Assembly: GCA_007119455.1 (NCBI GenBank) | Contig: SKPR01000119.1 | Coordinates: 1 to 8,267 of the forward strand | From: Candidatus Brevefilum sp. | GTDB lineage: Bacteria; Chloroflexota; Anaerolineae; Anaerolineales; Anaerolineaceae | Length of the DNA stretch: 8,267 bases | Direction of reading: 5' to 3' | Shown: positions 6,268 to 8,267 of the stretch, one piece after another | How positions within the stretch are numbered: the first letter of the stretch is position 1 | Layout: each line of letters starts with the position of its first letter | Notes under the pieces: generated by a model | The model's database searches: none | The model's input: only the letters and a program-made list of their open reading frames with translations | What the model was told of the DNA's origin: nothing | Position numbers and translations under genes: made by a program

Positions 6268-6285
6268 CTTATATTTAAATATAAG
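6268..6285. repeat. Perfect 18-bp AT-rich palindrome
   Basis: CTTATATTT is followed immediately by AAATATAAG with no mismatch. All but two of its bases are A or T, so easy melting or cruciform formation is possible, and it could also be a regulator site or chance in AT-rich DNA. No gene lies within 150 bp. Confidence 0.4.
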
Positions 6286-6380
6286 AATTCCCTAGTATTG
6301 CTAACTGTCCAAAAACAGATTCATCAATAAATATCTACTGGGACTGGTCCGGGTGCCTGCACTCCATATGAATTTTTCGA

Positions 6381-6415
6381 GGTGTGTTCACACCATTATT
6401 TCTAATCCAAATTAG
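6381..6415. repeat. Two short hairpins just left of the insertion sequence
   Basis: GGTGT, loop GTTC, ACACC (within 6381-6394) and CTAAT, loop CCAA, ATTAG (6402-6415) sit side by side, 20 bp before the IS left end. The first is followed by a weakly T-rich stretch (ATTATTTCT). They may be the remains of a terminator or a preferred insertion neighbourhood, but the evidence is slight. Confidence 0.25.
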
Positions 6416-6435
6416 TGATTTCCTGCTGGCAAACG

Positions 6436-6451
6436 GGGGCTGTCCCAAAAG
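6436..6451 (+). repeat. IS left terminal inverted repeat (IRL)
   Basis: The sequence GGGGCTGTCCCAAAAG is matched by the reverse complement of 8131-8146 at 14 of 16 positions. The first nine bases are identical, followed by two mismatches and five more matches. Confidence 0.85.
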
Positions 6452-6470
6452 TGAGGGATAGCCCCTCTTT
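6436..6470 (+). terminator. Terminator-like hairpin built into the IS left end
   Basis: GGGGCTGTCCC (6436-6446) can pair with GGGATAGCCCC (6455-6465) in an 11-bp stem with one G-T wobble and an 8-base loop, followed by TCTTTT. This has the form of a Rho-independent terminator for transcription entering from the left. Such structures at IS ends can shield the transposase gene from outside transcription. The left stem arm is also most of the inverted repeat, so the two functions share bases. Confidence 0.6.
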
Positions 6471-6503
6471 TCAATTCAGGAAAAGTGTGATTCAATAGGG
6501 GGT

Positions 6504-8051
6504 ATGAAAAAACAAATCTTCAAACCCTACGAACAGAATCAACCAATGCTGCTTCCACCAAATCTTGAGGAGATGATCCCAAGAAAGCATTTAGTACGAG
6601 TTGTAGATGAAATCATTGAGCGCATCAATATCGAACCTCTCCTCCGCCAATATAAAGGAGGGGGAACAAGCGCCTATCACCCAAAGATGCTGGTGAAAGT
6701 CATCATTTATGCGTACACGCAACGCATATTTTCCTCAAGACAGATCGCCAAGGCATTAAGAGAAAATATCAATTTCATGTGGTTGAGCGGGATGAACCGG
6801 CCGGACCACCGAACGATCAACCGTTTTCGAGGGAAGATTATGAAAGCAGTGATCGATGAGGTATTTTATGCAGTGGTGGAGCAGTTGCTGGATCAGGGAT
6901 ATATCGATTTAGAAAAATACTTTGTAGATGGCACAAAACTGGAAGCCAACGCAAATAGATACAGTTTTGTGTGGCGGAAGAGCACTGAAAACTACAAAGC
7001 CAAATTGCAGGAAAAGGTACGCAAATTGCTGGATGAGATTGATGAGATGGAAGCTCAGGAAGAAGCAGAATACGGTGATCGGGATCTGGAAGAGGTTGGG
7101 GAAGGAAAAGAGATTGACTCTGAAAAACTGAAAGAGGTTGCGGAGAAGATCAATCAAAAGCTGAAGAAAGATCCCCAGAACAAGATTTTGAAGAAAGCCA
7201 AGCGAAGCCTGGAAAAAGACTTCATCCCAAGACAAGAGAAGTATGAAGAACAGGAAAAGACATTCAGGGGACGCAACAGCTACTCAAAGACAGATCAAGA
7301 TGCGACATTCATGCGGATGAAAGAAGATTACATGCGCAATGGTCAATTGAAGGCTGGCTATAATATCCAGATGGGGACACAGAACCAATTTGTGATCGGC
7401 TATACGATTCATCAAAGAGCGGGGGATACAAGTTGTTTGAAACCGCACTTGGATCATCTCAAGGATTGGTTGGGAGAATATCCTGAAAGTTTGATTGCCG
7501 ATGCGGGATACGGCAGTGAAGAAAACTATGCTTATCTAGAAGAGAATCATGTCGCTGCGTATGTGAAGTACAACACCTTTCATTATGAACAAAAACGTCG
7601 TTTCAAGAACAGAAAAACAAGATATCGCCCAGAAAACTTCAGATATCTTCCCGAAAGTGATCAATATGTATGCCCGCAGGGGAAACGATTGACCTATGAA
7701 TTCACAAAAAAACATGTGACAGATAACGGATATGGATCCACTCGTCGGATCTATGGGGGAACATCTTGCCATGATTGTCCCGTGATGCAGGAATGTACGA
7801 AATCAAAATATCATCGCAGACTATGGGTGGGGGTTGAGTTGAATAAAATGAAGAAGACAGCGCATGATCGCCTTCTATCACCTAGGGGAATAGAGGTGCG
7901 TTCGCAACGTCCGATAGAGGTGGAGGCTGTATTTGGCAGGTTAAAACAGAATTGGGGGTTCAGAAGATTTATGCTGAGGGGTCTGGATAAAGTCAAGACA
8001 GAGTGGGGTATCCTCTGCATAGCCCATAATCTATCAAAAATGGCAGCCTAA
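6504..8051 (+). CDS. IS1182-family DDE transposase
   Basis: The product is 515 residues, in the normal size range for IS1182 transposases, and has no internal stop or frameshift. The N-terminal DUF772-type domain (about 1-110) includes YHPKMLVKVIIYAY, IAKALRENINFMWL and RPDHRTINRFR. The catalytic triad can be placed as D142 (YFVDGTKLEA), D333 (LIADAGYG) and E474 (IEVEAVFGRLKQNWG). Between the first two acids lies a highly charged insert (about 165-255) predicted to be helical or coiled-coil. Cysteines C390, C422, C425 and C431 form a possible metal-binding cluster, common in this family. AGGGGG directly precedes the ATG, with tight spacing that may keep expression low. The protein cuts and rejoins DNA at the element's inverted repeats. 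Confidence 0.95.
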   Translation: MKKQIFKPYEQNQPMLLPPNLEEMIPRKHLVRVVDEIIERINIEPLLRQYKGGGTSAYHPKMLVKVIIYAYTQRIFSSRQIAKALRENINFMWLSGMNRPDHRTINRFRGKIMKAVIDEVFYAVVEQLLDQGYIDLEKYFVDGTKLEANANRYSFVWRKSTENYKAKLQEKVRKLLDEIDEMEAQEEAEYGDRDLEEVGEGKEIDSEKLKEVAEKINQKLKKDPQNKILKKAKRSLEKDFIPRQEKYEEQEKTFRGRNSYSKTDQDATFMRMKEDYMRNGQLKAGYNIQMGTQNQFVIGYTIHQRAGDTSCLKPHLDHLKDWLGEYPESLIADAGYGSEENYAYLEENHVAAYVKYNTFHYEQKRRFKNRKTRYRPENFRYLPESDQYVCPQGKRLTYEFTKKHVTDNGYGSTRRIYGGTSCHDCPVMQECTKSKYHRRLWVGVELNKMKKTAHDRLLSPRGIEVRSQRPIEVEAVFGRLKQNWGFRRFMLRGLDKVKTEWGILCIAHNLSKMAA

Positions 8052-8124
8052 TCCCTGCTATTTTTTTTGTCCCTAACCCAAATTACTCAAAATTATCTTG
8101 GAAAGGTATTTTAAAGTGGAAGAA

Positions 8125-8153
8125 GGCTGCCTTTTTAGACAGCCCCTTTTTTT
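8125..8153 (+). terminator. Probable Rho-independent terminator at the IS right end
   Basis: GGCTG (8125-8129) pairs with CAGCC (8140-8144) around a 10-base loop in which CT and AG can add two more pairs past one mismatch. CC and a run of seven T follow. It lies about 75 bp after the transposase stop and overlaps the right inverted repeat. The stem is short, so efficiency may be modest. Confidence 0.5.
8131..8146 (-). repeat. IS right terminal inverted repeat (IRR)
   Basis: CTTTTTAGACAGCCCC on the plus strand reads inward as GGGGCTGTCTAAAAAG, matching the left repeat at 14 of 16 positions. Confidence 0.85.
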
Positions 8154-8212
8154 ATTTGGATTGAAACAAAGGGTTTAACAAAACGCGGTGAAACCATTAC
8201 ATGTGTGTATCA

Positions 8213-8221
8213 TGGTATAAT
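8213..8221 (+). promoter_or_regulatory. Possible extended -10 promoter reading out of the window
   Basis: TGGTATAAT contains a perfect TATAAT preceded by the TG of an extended -10 element. No good TTGACA-like hexamer lies at the right distance, which an extended -10 can tolerate. Transcription would start near 8228 and go toward a gene beyond the right edge. No coding frame starts convincingly in the remaining 40 bases. Confidence 0.4.
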
Positions 8222-8267
8222 CGTCAATGAAAATCTTTAACAATGACTAGATATTGCTTATTGGTTA

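Larger units (their letters stand above)
5841..6435. other. Gene-free region with palindromes, between the operon and the insertion sequence
   Basis: No frame of useful length with a credible start is present on either strand over these roughly 595 bases, and I see no tRNA or known small RNA. What it does hold are the minus-strand promoter area at its left end, an inverted pair of REP/MITE-like sequences (6006-6050 and 6161-6207), and several short palindromes (5943-5958, 6268-6285, 6381-6394, 6402-6415). It is AT-richer than the operon, especially from 6211 onward. Confidence 0.7.
6436..8146 (+). mobile_element. Complete IS1182-family insertion sequence (about 1.7 kb)
   Basis: The element is 1711 bp, bounded by imperfect 16-bp terminal inverted repeats that match at 14 positions: GGGGCTGTCCCAAAAG on the left and, reading inward, GGGGCTGTCTAAAAAG on the right. 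GGGGCTGTC-type ends are, as I recall, usual for the IS1182 family. It carries one full-length transposase gene (6504-8051) with all catalytic residues. No target-site duplication is visible (left flank ends CAAACG, right flank begins TTTTTTATTTGG). The element is AT-richer than the minus-strand operon and is oriented away from it. Boundaries could shift by a base because of the G run at the left end. Confidence 0.88.

Noticed and set aside
6304..6318. ACTGTCCAAAAACAG, which resembles the IS inverted repeat and could be a solo IS end
   Set aside because: It lacks the GGGG start, has a gap relative to the true repeat, and forms only a 4-bp hairpin; the match is too short to separate from chance.
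5841..6435. Possible tRNA(Sec) gene near selA
   Set aside because: I looked for an acceptor stem, a long variable arm and a T-loop GGTTCGA-type motif and found none in this region.
6909..7235. 108-residue minus-strand hydrophobic open frame inside the transposase gene
   Set aside because: It is the complement of the Lys/Glu-rich insert of the transposase, which naturally gives Phe/Leu-rich antisense codons.
8159..8167. GATTGAAAC, which resembles the 3' end of many CRISPR repeats
   Set aside because: It occurs once, with no second copy or regular spacing in the remaining bases; a single 9-mer is not an array.

Overview
The window looks like a bacterial chromosome segment with mid-range base composition and short intergenic gaps. 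No gene in it fixes the taxon. An anaerobe or facultative organism with selenoprotein synthesis is plausible because selA is intact, and a Chloroflexota (Anaerolineae-like) origin is my guess from general gene style only.

Layout. Positions 2-148 (+) are the 3' end of an unidentified membrane-protein gene. From 159 to 5840 a compact run of eight genes lies on the minus strand. In transcription order they are: a four-helix membrane protein (5840-5436), selA (5417-4050), an M24 Xaa-Pro peptidase (3992-2760), tsaD (2741-1716), an ECF sigma factor (1674-1069), its zinc-binding anti-sigma factor (1072-809), a small zinc-ribbon protein (828-622) and an OsmC-family thiol peroxidase-like protein (578-159). 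Gaps are 57 bp or less, and two junctions overlap (4 bp and 20 bp), so one or two operons are likely. Positions 5841-6435 hold no gene I can support, but they contain several palindromes and an inverted pair of REP/MITE-like repeats. Positions 6436-8146 are a complete IS1182-family insertion sequence with matching 16-bp ends and an intact DDE transposase. The last 121 bases hold a possible forward promoter for a gene beyond the window.

How the genes may work together. SelA makes Sec-tRNA and TsaD makes t6A on tRNA, so the first half has a translation theme; the M24 peptidase recycles proline peptides. The second half looks like a regulatory cassette. The anti-sigma factor has the Cys/His spacing I remember for the redox-sensing anti-sigma RsrA, it is translationally coupled to its sigma factor, and it is followed by a zinc-ribbon protein and an OsmC-type protein. 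A thiol- or peroxide-responsive switch with its effector in the same transcript is the most interesting reading, but it is inference.
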